Source of the DNA: Actinomadura violacea
GTDB taxonomy: Bacteria > Actinomycetota > Actinomycetes > Streptosporangiales > Streptosporangiaceae
NCBI RefSeq assembly: GCF_017573465.1
Contig: NZ_JAGEPF010000040.1
Span: 1-64,000, forward strand
Direction: 5' to 3'
DNA length: 64,000 bases
Below the pieces are notes generated by a model. That model was not told where the DNA came from, searched no databases, and worked only from the letters and a program-made list of their open reading frames with translations. Each line of letters begins with the position of its first letter. The stretch's first letter is position 1. Positions 50,649 to 58,692 of this stretch are shown here, piece after piece. The position numbers were made by a program, and so were the translations under genes.

Positions 50649-51656
50649 CTACGGGAGAGGGGCGGGGAGACCGGTACCGGTCTCCAGGGGGCTCAGGAGG
50701 GGGCGGCGCTTGTCATACAGATGCGCGGCGATCGCGTCAGTGATGGCAAGCCCGCATTTGATCTCCACGAACCCGTACATGCCGGAGGGGTTGCACTCCA
50801 GGAAGACCCATCCGTCAGGGCCATCGATGAAGTCGAACGCGCCGTACTCCAGGCCGTAGGAGCGCATGTACTTCAGCACCGATCGGGCGATGCCGGCGGG
50901 GACCTCGACCTGGTCGTAGGTCAGCTGGTCCTGAACCGGTCGCCAATCCAACTCGCCGTCCAGGTCGTCGCTGCCGTTCATGCGGACGGCGAACAGGTCC
51001 TCTCCCACGACGGTCAGCCGGATGCTGGGGCCGGGAATGACCTGCTGGAAGCTGGTGGCGGCACCGAGCTCGTCGGGGATGGCGGCCGGGTCGGCCCGGC
51101 GCGCGATCACCATGTTGTCGGGGTCAACGCCCTGGGCGTGGAAGGCTTTGGAGAGGACGTCGCGGCCGGAAGCCCAGGCACGGGCCTTGCGGCCTCCGGT
51201 GGTGATGACGGTGTCGGGGATGGCCATGCCGCATGCGGCGGCGGTGAGAAGCTGCCCGGGCTTGTCGTTGGCGATCTCGAATCGGCTCGGGTGATTGAGC
51301 CATCGCACCGGCAGCGTCTTCAGGACGCCGTACAGCGCCAGACGGTCCTCGCGGGCGGCCCAGGCCCGTGCTGCGGGGTCGGTGATGGCCGGATGTCCGG
51401 CCGGAGGCGTGGGCCAGCGCCACAGCACCCCCACGACGTTCTCCAGCTGGGCCGTGTGGTGGTCGTCTCCGATCCTCCCCTGCCAGGCCATCCGGTCCTG
51501 GTCGAGGGTCACCTCCATGTGGAAAGGACCGGATCCGGGGTCCAGGCGCACGACGGGCACCCTGCGGCGGTGCAGGGCCGAGACGATCAGGTCGCTGGTG
51601 TGGTCGTCGCGGTCGGTGAGGATGAGGACGGTGTCGCTGGTGGGCGCGTGAGCCAT
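50649..51656 (-). CDS. ATP-grasp ligase of a graspetide (RiPP) system
   Basis: A 335-residue ATP-grasp enzyme of the peptide-maturase group that joins Thr/Ser/Lys side chains to Asp/Glu in a precursor, forming omega-ester or amide crosslinks. The N-terminal VLILTDRDDHTSDLIVSAL and RVPVVRLDP are the pre-ATP-grasp domain. FQQVIPGPSIRLTVVGEDLF and YGAFDFI, followed by WVFLECNPSG with the metal-binding Glu and Asn, form the active-site half. ATG 51656 has GAAGGAG upstream. The precursor gene lies 110 bases upstream, in the usual order. A PIMT gene is nearby but separated by terminator-like hairpins. Confidence 0.9.
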   Translation of the reverse strand: MAHAPTSDTVLILTDRDDHTSDLIVSALHRRRVPVVRLDPGSGPFHMEVTLDQDRMAWQGRIGDDHHTAQLENVVGVLWRWPTPPAGHPAITDPAARAWAAREDRLALYGVLKTLPVRWLNHPSRFEIANDKPGQLLTAAACGMAIPDTVITTGGRKARAWASGRDVLSKAFHAQGVDPDNMVIARRADPAAIPDELGAATSFQQVIPGPSIRLTVVGEDLFAVRMNGSDDLDGELDWRPVQDQLTYDQVEVPAGIARSVLKYMRSYGLEYGAFDFIDGPDGWVFLECNPSGMYGFVEIKCGLAITDAIAAHLYDKRRPLLSPLETGTGLPAPLP

Positions 51657-51766
51657 CGTTCTCCTTCGGCTGGGGGTGAACCGGGCGCAGACCAAAGAGG
51701 CGGCCCGCAGCGGAGGGCTGCGGGCCGCCTCGAATCTCACTCAGTGGCGGACGCGGGAGTTACCGG

Positions 51767-52000
51767 TCAGCCGTTGTCGTCGGTCTTGTTGTCCTTGTGG
51801 GTGGTGCCCCACGTCACGGTGAACTGGATCATCAGGTCCCGCTGGTCGGCCAGCGGGACGCCCTGGTGCAGGTTGACCTGGCGGTCGGGGTCGAAGACCA
51901 GCGGCGGGATGGCGGTGACCGCCGGACGCAGACCGACCTGGTTGCGCAGGCCGTAGGGGCGGAACTCCGACTCGGCGACCGGAGCGGTGAGCACGGGCAT
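51767..52000 (-). CDS. graspetide precursor peptide
   Basis: A 77-residue peptide of the GRASP_targ type. Leader features are FRPYGLRNQ (13-21) and VFDPDRQVNLHQGVPL (35-50), the conserved motifs recognised by the ligase. The C-terminal core FTVTWGTTHKDNKTDDNG (60-77) carries Thr61, 63, 66, 67 and 73 and Asp70, 74 and 75, suitable partners for Thr-Asp side-chain ester crosslinks. An Asp-Asn or Asp-Gly-like environment (Asp70-Asn71, Asp75-Asn76) could also be imidated. ATG 52000 has CAGGAG upstream. It is transcribed with the ligase gene. Confidence 0.88.
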   Translation of the reverse strand: MPVLTAPVAESEFRPYGLRNQVGLRPAVTAIPPLVFDPDRQVNLHQGVPLADQRDLMIQFTVTWGTTHKDNKTDDNG

Positions 52001-52055
52001 CTTCTTCTCCTGACGCCGGGCAGGGTCGGCCACCTCGGCTGGTGGCCTTTGGGTT

Positions 52056-52247
52056 CACGGTCTGTCCCCGTCCCGACGGGCCGACCCCAGCCGTGCGACG
52101 CACGGCGCGGTCAACCGGTCCGGCCCTGGATTCCAAGATGTTTTCGACGAAGGAGAAAAGATCTTGGAATCCAGGATCAGCCGGCCGGTTGACCGCGATG
52201 GGTGGCGTGCGGCACCGTCAGAGCCCGCGGGACAGGGACAGACCGTG
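52056..52247. repeat. long palindrome, copy 3 of the AAGATGTTTTC family
   Basis: CCTGGATTCCAAGATGTTTT (52125-52144) pairs with its partner at 52156-52175, mismatching only at the GATG/GATC place. Further arms: CGCGGTCAACCGGTCCGG (52106) with the segment ending 52197, and CACGGTCTGTCCCCGTCCCG (52056-52075) with 52228-52247. The element is 192 bp, as copy 2. Lies directly upstream of the graspetide precursor. Confidence 0.8.
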
Positions 52248-52440
52248 ACGCTCAAGGGCGCCGACCTGGCCGTCCCCTGGAGAGGGCAATCCAGCGCTGC
52301 CCCTTCCGAGCCCCGACACGGAGCGTGCTATGGCACACCGTCGTCGCGCCCGGCAGGCTCGGGAAGCGGGCGCGGTCCGGGGCCGCCGCTGCAGGAGGTC
52401 GTCGTAGGCGTGTCTGCCGCCTGCCTCTAGTGAAGCCGCG

Positions 52441-52498
52441 CCGGCGGCGGGTCCACAAGGCGAGTCCCCTCTGGGGTGCCTTGCGGACCCGCCGCCGG
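52441..52498. terminator. hairpin ending the lasso-methyltransferase operon
   Basis: CCGGCGGCGGGTCCACAAGG (52441-52460) and GCCTTGCGGACCCGCCGCCGG (52478-52498, split here only for description) form a 21-bp stem with one mismatch. It stands 56 bases after the stop of the PIMT gene and separates it from the graspetide genes. Beyond these structures, 52001-52553 has no gene. Confidence 0.7.
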
Positions 52499-52553
52499 TG
52501 TGGCAGGTCTGTCGCAGGCGGCGGCGCGCCGGCCTGCGGTCTTTGGTTGTGGT

Positions 52554-53678
52554 TCAGCGGGTGGTGTGCCAGTTGGCCGGGGCGTGGACGGGCTGGCTGG
52601 TGGGGCCGATAGGTTCCAGGGGGGTGGTCCAGTCGCTGATGGCGTGGCGGCCGGTGTCGGTCCAGGCGGTGACGAGTTCGGCGAGTTGGTCGAGGAGGGA
52701 CGGGTCGCCGGTGTGGTGGGCGGTGCCGTCGTGATGGATCCAGGCGGTTGCGGTGGTGTCGGGGTCGTGGAGGGCGCAGAGCCCGTGTGCGGGGTCGATG
52801 CCGTCGGTCCAGGCGCGGGTGGCGCGGGGGTCGTGGGCGGCCAAGTGGAACCAGAGAGCCTGGTAGTCGGTGTCGTCCAGTTCGGGTCCGACGTCGTGGG
52901 TGAGGGCGAGCGCGTCGGCGGGGACGGCTCGGGTGGGAGTGCGGGTGCGGTGGGCCGGCCAGTAGTAGAGGGGACCGGCGGCGGTCATGAAGTCGGCGTG
53001 AGAGACGGCGCGCGCGGTCGGGGCGGGGCCCGGCTGGGTGATGGCCAGGAGGGGATGTTGCCCGCCGTGCGCGGTGGGGACCAGGGCGAGCCCGCTGGGG
53101 GCGAGCTGGTCGAGCCAGTGGGGTGAGGCGCCGGTGACGCCGCAGGTGACGATGATGCGGTCGTAGGGGCCGGCGTCGGGGTGACCGAGGTAGCCATCGG
53201 CGTGCAGGGCGGTGACGCGGTCGATCCCGGCGCGGTCCAGGGCGGCGGCGGCCTCGGCCGCGACCGCCTGGGAGACGTCGATGGTGACGACGGGTGCGTC
53301 GGTGATGGTGGCGATCAGCGCGGCGTTGTAGCCGGTCCCGGCGCCGACCTCCAGCACCCGCATCCCGGGCTCCAGGTCGAGCGCTTCGAGCATCTTGGCG
53401 ACCAGGGACGGCTGGGACGCCGAGCTGTAACCGCCGGCCTCGTCGTCGGGAACGTGGGTCATCAGCGACCGGTCGGAGTAGATCCGGTCCAGGACCTCGC
53501 CATCTGGTTCCTCGCCGACCTGGACCCGTTCGCGGCCCTGATAGATGGTGTTGAGGAACAGGTGCCGCGGGACGGCGGCGAAGGCGCTGGCGACGTGCTC
53601 GCTGCGGATGGCACCCTTGCCGGTCAGGTCGGCGGCGTAGGCGGTGAGCCGGTCGGCGATGGTGTCGGTGGCGGTCAT
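52554..53678 (-). CDS. RiPP-associated isoaspartyl-methyltransferase-like enzyme
   Basis: A 374-residue PIMT homologue: SSASQPSLVAKML (85-97) is the PIMT substrate/SAM-loop region, VLEVGAGTGYNA (108-119) SAM motif I, and VVTIDVS motif II. The long C-terminal extension (about 230-374) is absent from repair PIMTs and is typical of RiPP enzymes. Known homologues methylate an Asp that then closes to aspartimide, in lasso peptides (cellulonodin-2, lihuanodin) and in graspetides (fuscimiditide). Spacing (40 bases after B2) puts it in the lasso operon, yet graspetide genes lie downstream, so it could act on either. ATG 53678 is preferred to the longer open frame. Confidence 0.88.
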   Translation of the reverse strand: MTATDTIADRLTAYAADLTGKGAIRSEHVASAFAAVPRHLFLNTIYQGRERVQVGEEPDGEVLDRIYSDRSLMTHVPDDEAGGYSSASQPSLVAKMLEALDLEPGMRVLEVGAGTGYNAALIATITDAPVVTIDVSQAVAAEAAAALDRAGIDRVTALHADGYLGHPDAGPYDRIIVTCGVTGASPHWLDQLAPSGLALVPTAHGGQHPLLAITQPGPAPTARAVSHADFMTAAGPLYYWPAHRTRTPTRAVPADALALTHDVGPELDDTDYQALWFHLAAHDPRATRAWTDGIDPAHGLCALHDPDTTATAWIHHDGTAHHTGDPSLLDQLAELVTAWTDTGRHAISDWTTPLEPIGPTSQPVHAPANWHTTR

Positions 53679-53718
53679 GGTTCGGTCCCCGTTCCTGGCG
53701 GTCTGGTCGAAGGAGCGT

Positions 53719-54183
53719 TCAGCGGTCGTGGCGGCTGGCGCCGCCGGTGGTGGTGGTGGAGTGCGCGGTGATGGTGATGGTCGGGGTGTAGGTGGCGATG
53801 AGGTGCGCGGGTTCGCCGACGGGACGGCCGTCGACCTCGATCCAGGCGTGCGAGTGCAGGGGCGGGTAGCGCACTCCGCTGCGCCAGGTCGGCCAGGTCC
53901 CGGCGGTGCGGCAGAACATCGCGACGGCGATCGAGCGCAGCAGGCAGCCGGTGTCGCCTCCGCAGCGCGGGTGCAGGATGGTGATGACGGTGAAGGCGCG
54001 TTCGGCTTGCGCGCGACCGGCGGGACGGGCGACGGCATAGGGGGTCAGCGCGCGCCTGAGCGGGCCGGGCCGCGCGTTGGTCGCGGTCAGGATGACCCGG
54101 GCCGCGGCCAGCGCGGTCAGCCCCCGCAGGCGTTCACCGAGGGTGAGGGCGGCCGGTGGGGGCAGCGCGACGATGGAGCTCAC
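53719..54183 (-). CDS. lasso peptide leader peptidase (B2)
   Basis: A 154-residue transglutaminase-like cysteine peptidase that removes the leader peptide. Catalytic residues visible are Cys80 (GDTGCLLRSIAVAMF), His112 (SHAWIEVDG) and Asp118. A basic N-terminal region precedes the domain, as in other actinobacterial B2 proteins. ATG 54183 overlaps the stop of B1 by 4 bases. Confidence 0.9.
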   Translation of the reverse strand: MSSIVALPPPAALTLGERLRGLTALAAARVILTATNARPGPLRRALTPYAVARPAGRAQAERAFTVITILHPRCGGDTGCLLRSIAVAMFCRTAGTWPTWRSGVRYPPLHSHAWIEVDGRPVGEPAHLIATYTPTITITAHSTTTTGGASRHDR

Positions 54184-54446
54184 CGGCCGTCCTCCAGCAG
54201 CAGGCCGCTGTTGTTCAGCTCGACGACCAGGGCGAGGACGTCGGCGCGGGCTCGTCCGGAGTCGATCTGGAAGCGGCCGGCCAGGGTGTCGGCCAGGTGA
54301 GCGGCGGTGGCGCCGGTGGTGAGCTGGTCGATCAGTGTGGCGGCGGAGGGGTTCAGGGCGTAGTAGCCGCCGTCGCGCTGGTCGAGCAGCAGGTGCTGCT
54401 CGCCGGTGCGGACGTGCTGGACTTCAGGGTGCAGGCGGACGATCAT
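54180..54446 (-). CDS. lasso peptide PqqD-like recognition protein (B1)
   Basis: An 88-residue PqqD-fold protein (RiPP recognition element). VRTGEQHLLLDQRDGGYYAL (16-35) followed by NPSAATLIDQLTTGAT and then TLAGRFQI is typical. It binds the YxxP...G-F leader motif and hands the precursor to the peptidase and cyclase. The start overlaps the cyclase stop by one base pattern (TGATG). Confidence 0.9.
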   Translation of the reverse strand: MIVRLHPEVQHVRTGEQHLLLDQRDGGYYALNPSAATLIDQLTTGATAAHLADTLAGRFQIDSGRARADVLALVVELNNSGLLLEDGR

Positions 54447-56398
54447 CACGCGGCCCCGCTCGTGCTCTGAGTGGTGGTGTGGTGGTGTGCTTTCAGCCAG
54501 GTCTCGCAGGCCAGGGTCTCGTTGAGGAACGAGGGCGGGATCCGGCCGTGTTCGGCGTCGCCGATCGCGCGGCGGATCCGGGTGTCGTCGATGAGTCCGA
54601 GCCCGGCCAGCGCCGATCCGTCGAACATCTCCAGCAGCGCCTCGCGGTGGGTGGCCAGGCCGTGCAGGATGTCGTGGTTGTAGTGGCCCTTGGTGCGCCG
54701 GTCGGGCAGCACCGGCCCCAGGGCGGGGCCGAGCGCGGCGTGCAGGAGCGGTTTCGGCTGCCAGGGGTCGGTGCGCTGGGCGGGGTGGACGGCAAGGCAG
54801 GCGTGAAGGACGGCGCGGTCGAAGAACGGGAACCGCGCCGTGACGCCGAGGGCCTCCAGCGCGTCGCGGTAGAGACCCGCGCGGCGGGCCATCGCGCGGA
54901 CGCGGACCAGTTCGTAGTGCCGCGACGCCGTCGCGGCCAGCGGGACGGCCTGCGCCGCGGCGCCGCGGAGCTGCTCGCGCAGCATCGCCTCGGCGTCGCC
55001 CGTCGCCCAGGGCGGCAGCAGCACCGGCGCCTCCCATCCGGCCATTTCCCCCACCCGGTCCCGGTCCCGGCGGCCGGGCCGGTAGGTCAGGTCGCCGGCG
55101 GCCAGACCGGCGAGCCAGGACCGGTAGGAGGGGTTGGTGGTCATCGCGGCCAGCAGGTGCCGGGCCGCGACCCCCGACAGGGCGGCGTGCCCGCGGACGC
55201 GCCGCAGCGCGTCCCGCGGCGCCTGACGCAGGTGGTCGCGCAGATAGCCGACCGGCGCGGTCAGCACCTCGTCTCCGCCCTGCCCGTTGAGATGGACCCG
55301 GGCGCCGCTCGCGGTCACCACCTGCGCAAGATGGCATATCCGGGCCGCCGACGCGGCGAACGGCGCGGGCTCGTCCAGCAGCGGCAGTCCCGGGTCGGCC
55401 GGCGCGAAGAACGCCGGATGCTCACCCGGTTCCAGGACGCGATGCCGGATGCGGCACCCGGCTCCGGGCAGGTTCGCCGCGACACGGCGGGCCCAGAACA
55501 CATCGTCGTTGGCGGCCGTCACCGACGCGGCGGTGACCAGCAGCATCGGCCGCCCCGGCTGCTGGGCGGCCAGGCCCGCCAGCGCGGCCGAGTCCAGTCC
55601 GCCCGACAACTGGCAGCTCACCATCCCCGCGCCGATCCCGGTGGGGCCGGTGGTGGTGTGGGTGGTCGCGTCGGTGACGGCGCCGGTGAGCGCGTCGGCC
55701 AGCCGCCCGGCGGCCTCGCCGAAGTCGATGTGCCCATCGGAGCCGGGCGGCGTCCAGTAACCCGCGACCGTGACGGGCGTGCGGGTTGCGGGCGTGCGGT
55801 CGAGGGTGATGCGGTGCCCGGGAGGGACCGTGTGGATTGCGGTGTAGGGGGCGGCGGTGGCCGCAGCCGCCGACACCAGTTCCGGGCAGGCCAGCCGGGC
55901 CGCCAGCCACCGGGTGTCGATGGCGGCGCCGGTCAGCTCGGCCAGCAGGGCGGCGCGGTCGCTGATCAGCACCTGGTCGTGGTGGCGGGTGTGGAACAGG
56001 CGGCGCAGCCCGGCCGGGTCGGTGTAGCCGTGAACGGCGTCCGGGCTGCTGACCAGGAGCAGGAAGTCGCCGGGCAGCCGGGTCAGGGCGTCGATGGTGC
56101 CGCAGGCGACGGCCCGCTCGACGCGGCCGCGCAGGGCACTGTCAGGCAGCGGGCAGTGGCCGAACAACGCGACCCGGACGCTCCCGGCGGCGACCACCCG
56201 CCAGTCCTGCGTTCCGGGATCACCGGCCAGCCAGAGCCGCCCGCATGCGTGCCGGGCGGTGCGGACCGCCCGCCGCCCCAGCAGCTGCTCCGCCTGCCCG
56301 AGGCCGACCTCATCAGGGGCCGTCTGGCCAGGGCCGATGCCGGGCAGCATGCAGACCCAGGAGGGACCGCGGCTGCGGGGGCGGCGGGGGATCACCAT
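54446..56398 (-). CDS. lasso peptide cyclase (asparagine-synthetase-like)
   Basis: A 650-residue protein. The N-terminal part resembles the glutaminase-like domain of asparagine synthetases without its catalytic Cys; the C-terminal part is the ATP-dependent synthetase with QLSGGLDSAALAG (PPi loop near 262-274). It adenylates the ring Asp or Glu side chain and closes the macrolactam with the amine of core Gly1. In the standard actinobacterial order A-C-B1-B2. Translationally coupled to B1. Confidence 0.92.
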   Translation of the reverse strand: MVIPRRPRSRGPSWVCMLPGIGPGQTAPDEVGLGQAEQLLGRRAVRTARHACGRLWLAGDPGTQDWRVVAAGSVRVALFGHCPLPDSALRGRVERAVACGTIDALTRLPGDFLLLVSSPDAVHGYTDPAGLRRLFHTRHHDQVLISDRAALLAELTGAAIDTRWLAARLACPELVSAAAATAAPYTAIHTVPPGHRITLDRTPATRTPVTVAGYWTPPGSDGHIDFGEAAGRLADALTGAVTDATTHTTTGPTGIGAGMVSCQLSGGLDSAALAGLAAQQPGRPMLLVTAASVTAANDDVFWARRVAANLPGAGCRIRHRVLEPGEHPAFFAPADPGLPLLDEPAPFAASAARICHLAQVVTASGARVHLNGQGGDEVLTAPVGYLRDHLRQAPRDALRRVRGHAALSGVAARHLLAAMTTNPSYRSWLAGLAAGDLTYRPGRRDRDRVGEMAGWEAPVLLPPWATGDAEAMLREQLRGAAAQAVPLAATASRHYELVRVRAMARRAGLYRDALEALGVTARFPFFDRAVLHACLAVHPAQRTDPWQPKPLLHAALGPALGPVLPDRRTKGHYNHDILHGLATHREALLEMFDGSALAGLGLIDDTRIRRAIGDAEHGRIPPSFLNETLACETWLKAHHHTTTQSTSGAA

Positions 56399-56484
56399 TA
56401 ACGCTCCTTTCCAAGCCGGGGATCAGTGCGCCGAGCCGGAGCTCAGAGCGCGCAGGTCAAGACGTGCGGATCAGGACGTGCAGG

Positions 56485-56712
56485 TCAGGGCGTGTAGTAC
56501 TGGCCGGCGTCGGAGTCGTCGCTGTTGCCGACGCTGACGCTGCCGTGGGTGTCGGCGCCGAACTCCCCGACGCGGGTGACCGACGGCGGCTGGTAGGCCG
56601 GGCCGCCGGCCCCGACGGTGGTGCCGGTCGCGGCGGTCTCGGGGGCGTCGACGGCCGGAACGCCGCGGGGGACGCGGTGGGAACCGCTGGGCTGGTTGAT
56701 GCCGTGCTTCAT
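56485..56712 (-). CDS. lasso peptide precursor (A)
   Basis: A 75-residue precursor. YQPPSVTRVGEFGADTHG (40-57) is the leader motif Y-xx-P-x-[LV]-xxx-G-x-F plus the Thr at -2, so cleavage is expected after His56. The core would be GSVSVGNSDDSDAGQYYTP (19 residues). Gly1 to Asp9 gives a 9-membered ring; Asp10 and Asp12 and the bulky Tyr16-Tyr17 lie in the loop and tail. ATG 56712 has a CCAGGAG ribosome site 7 bases before it; a longer frame reaches 56745. Unusually rich in Pro/Ala/Thr upstream of the recognition motif. A TTGACA -35-like box lies at 56816-56821. Confidence 0.92.
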   Translation of the reverse strand: MKHGINQPSGSHRVPRGVPAVDAPETAATGTTVGAGGPAYQPPSVTRVGEFGADTHGSVSVGNSDDSDAGQYYTP

Positions 56713-56923
56713 GTCGTTTCTCCTGGTGGCGCCTGTTCCGGTCAATGGTTGCCGCTGGGCAACCCGGTCGCGTCATCCTCCTTCCTGCCTTGACCTTCAG
56801 CGGGCCGGGGCGGGCTGTCAACGAACGCCTCGCGGCCCCGCGTGAGGTTCTGGCGGTGGCGGTGGCCGCGGCGGCTAGGGACTCCAAGCGCGTGTTTGGT
56901 TCGTCGGCCTGGCCGCCGCGGGG

Positions 56924-57346
56924 TCAGGGGAGTTCCAGCTGCTCGCCGTCTGGTCCTCCGGCTGGTTCCGCACCTGGTTCCGCGCTGGGGCGGTCGGAGC
57001 CGGTCACCCGCCGCCAGCGGTCGTATTGGGTCCAGAGGTTCAGCTGGCCGGTGATCGTCTCGTCCAGCAGCGCGACCGCCCGCCGGGACGCCGCCGCCTG
57101 CCCGGCTAGGCCCGCGCGGCGAACCTGATCACGGGTCTGCGCCGCCGCCCGGTCCGCTTGAGCGGCGTGGCCGGCCAGAGTCGCGCGGACCTTGGTGAAG
57201 GTGTCGGCGATCGCTTCCAGCACGTCGGTGTCAGTGATGCCGTCCGGCAAGATGAGCACCAGGTCGGCGGCGGGAACCGGCGGTCGCGCGGACAGGTTCG
57301 GCGACCTGTTGGGGATCGGGGTGGAGCGTGCCCGGCCATCGCTCAT
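56924..57346 (-). CDS. hypothetical protein coupled to an anti-sigma-like gene
   Basis: A 140-residue protein; ATG 57346 overlaps the previous stop by 4 bases. VLILPDGITDTDVLEAIADT, then KVRATLAGHAAQADRAAAQT and VALLDETITGQLNLWTQYDR suggest two long helices, perhaps a coiled coil. Family not recognised. It may work with the ATPase encoded just upstream. Confidence 0.65.
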   Translation of the reverse strand: MSDGRARSTPIPNRSPNLSARPPVPAADLVLILPDGITDTDVLEAIADTFTKVRATLAGHAAQADRAAAQTRDQVRRAGLAGQAAASRRAVALLDETITGQLNLWTQYDRWRRVTGSDRPSAEPGAEPAGGPDGEQLELP

Positions 57347-57978
57347 CGGGCCAGGTCCCACCATGCGATCACAGCCTTTCCGCCCGCCGGGCTGGGATAG
57401 GACGCCCAGCGGCTGGCCAGCGAGGCGATCAACCCCAGGCCGCGGCCGCTCTCCGCAAGATCCTCCAGCGCCAGATCAGCCCGAGCCGGATCGCCGGGGG
57501 CCGGAGAGTCCGGCTCGTGCGGGCGCGCGGGGACCGGCGGGACGGGGCTGGGGTCCCAGACCTCGCAGAGCAGCCGCCGGACGGTCAGCCGCAGCTGAAG
57601 CGTGATGACCGGCGGGGTGTGATCGTGCAGGGCGGCGTAGTCGCCGGGAATGGTGTCCGAACCGACCTCGACGATCGCGTTGGTGACCAGCTCGCTGGTC
57701 ACCAGAGCGACGTCGTCGGTGAGCGGTCCCAGACCCCATTTGCGCAGCTGCGCCGCCGCGAACCGGCGGGCCGTCGCGGCCGCGGACGGCAACGCCGCCA
57801 GCTTCAGCGCCTCGCAGTCCCGATCGGGGTCGCGCGGGTCCCGGGTGAACAACGGCGGCCGCTTCGGCGAAGGGCGCACCGACCGCTGCATCGGCGCGGA
57901 CGGCTGCGCGGACGGCTGGGAGGGCTGGAACGCAGAGGGCGGCATCTGGGCCTGACATGGGACGGGGAGCACGGTCAT
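57343..57978 (-). CDS. anti-sigma-factor-like HATPase
   Basis: A 211-residue protein. After a Pro/Ser-rich start, residues 75-205 form a GHKL ATPase of the RsbW/SpoIIAB type: VALVTSELVTNAIVEVG is the N box (ELVTNA), and SGRGLGLIASLASRW the G1/G2 region. This family phosphorylates or binds anti-sigma antagonists; in actinomycetes many stand-alone copies act in stress or development control. ATG 57978 has CAGGAG upstream. Confidence 0.8.
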   Translation of the reverse strand: MTVLPVPCQAQMPPSAFQPSQPSAQPSAPMQRSVRPSPKRPPLFTRDPRDPDRDCEALKLAALPSAAATARRFAAAQLRKWGLGPLTDDVALVTSELVTNAIVEVGSDTIPGDYAALHDHTPPVITLQLRLTVRRLLCEVWDPSPVPPVPARPHEPDSPAPGDPARADLALEDLAESGRGLGLIASLASRWASYPSPAGGKAVIAWWDLAR

Positions 57979-58451
57979 CGCGATGGGCTCCTGGCTGTGT
58001 GGACGGCTGCCCCCGCGTGCGGGGTGGCCGCCCAGGCCGAGCGTCTGTTGAAGGTCCAGGCCGGGCGGCCGCTGTCGTGGTGGCCGGGGCCGAGCCCCAA
58101 CCAGGTAGCCTGTCCGGGATTCGCCGATCTTCGGGATTCCCGAACTTGCTTCCCGCCCGTGAGTATGTGGCGTGTGGCACAAAGGCGGCAAGGGGAACGG
58201 CGGCGTGCGAGGTCGCGCCGCCGGGCGCGAACGCGACGAAAGGGCCGGAGCAAGGCTCCGGCCCTCAGGCATTTCGGCTGGTCAGCGTCGTTGTGAACGG
58301 GATATGTGCGGCCTGACGGCCGTCGCAGGTTGGGCCCGTTGCGGGCCTGCATGATGACCTACTCCGGCCCGACCGGATCACCGGACCGGCCCGTCGGTCA
58401 GCTCGGCGGGCAGTGCAGCCCCCGGCCCCGGCTCGCGGCGGTTCGCCGGGT
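57979..58451. other. intergenic region with a short hairpin
   Basis: About 470 bases without a gene. AGGGCCGGAGC (58241-58251) and GCTCCGGCCCT (58255-58265) form an 11-bp stem with a 3-base loop, probably a terminator between the DUF397 gene and the anti-sigma-like gene. Nothing else is apparent. Confidence 0.5.
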
Positions 58452-58679
58452 TCAGGGCAGGTCGTGGGAGCCGTTCCTCACCTGCTGCAGGAACCGGTGC
58501 CAGGTCGCCGGGGACAGTGCCAGGACCGGGCCAAGGCCGTGCTGCTTGGAGTCTCGGACACCGATGCCCCGGCCCGGCCGGATGCCGGCCGCGACCTCGA
58601 CGCACTCGGCGCTGTCCTTGCTGCGGCTGGACTTGCGCCAGCCGGCGTACTCGTCCGGGGAAGGGACTGCGGTGGCCAT
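58452..58679 (-). CDS. DUF397 protein
   Basis: A 75-residue DUF397 protein: WRKSSRSKDSAECVEVA, then IGVRDSKQHGLGPVLALSP and WHRFLQQVR. Pairs of XRE/DUF5753 regulator and DUF397 protein are common in actinomycetes, and the upstream neighbour is such a regulator, 13 bases away. Confidence 0.9.
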   Translation of the reverse strand: MATAVPSPDEYAGWRKSSRSKDSAECVEVAAGIRPGRGIGVRDSKQHGLGPVLALSPATWHRFLQQVRNGSHDLP

Positions 58680-58692
58680 GGGCGTGCTCTCT

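Noticed and set aside
56713-56745. Longer lasso precursor start (86 residues)
   Set aside because: The ATG at 56712 has a CCAGGAG ribosome site at the right distance; the upstream codons do not look like a leader.
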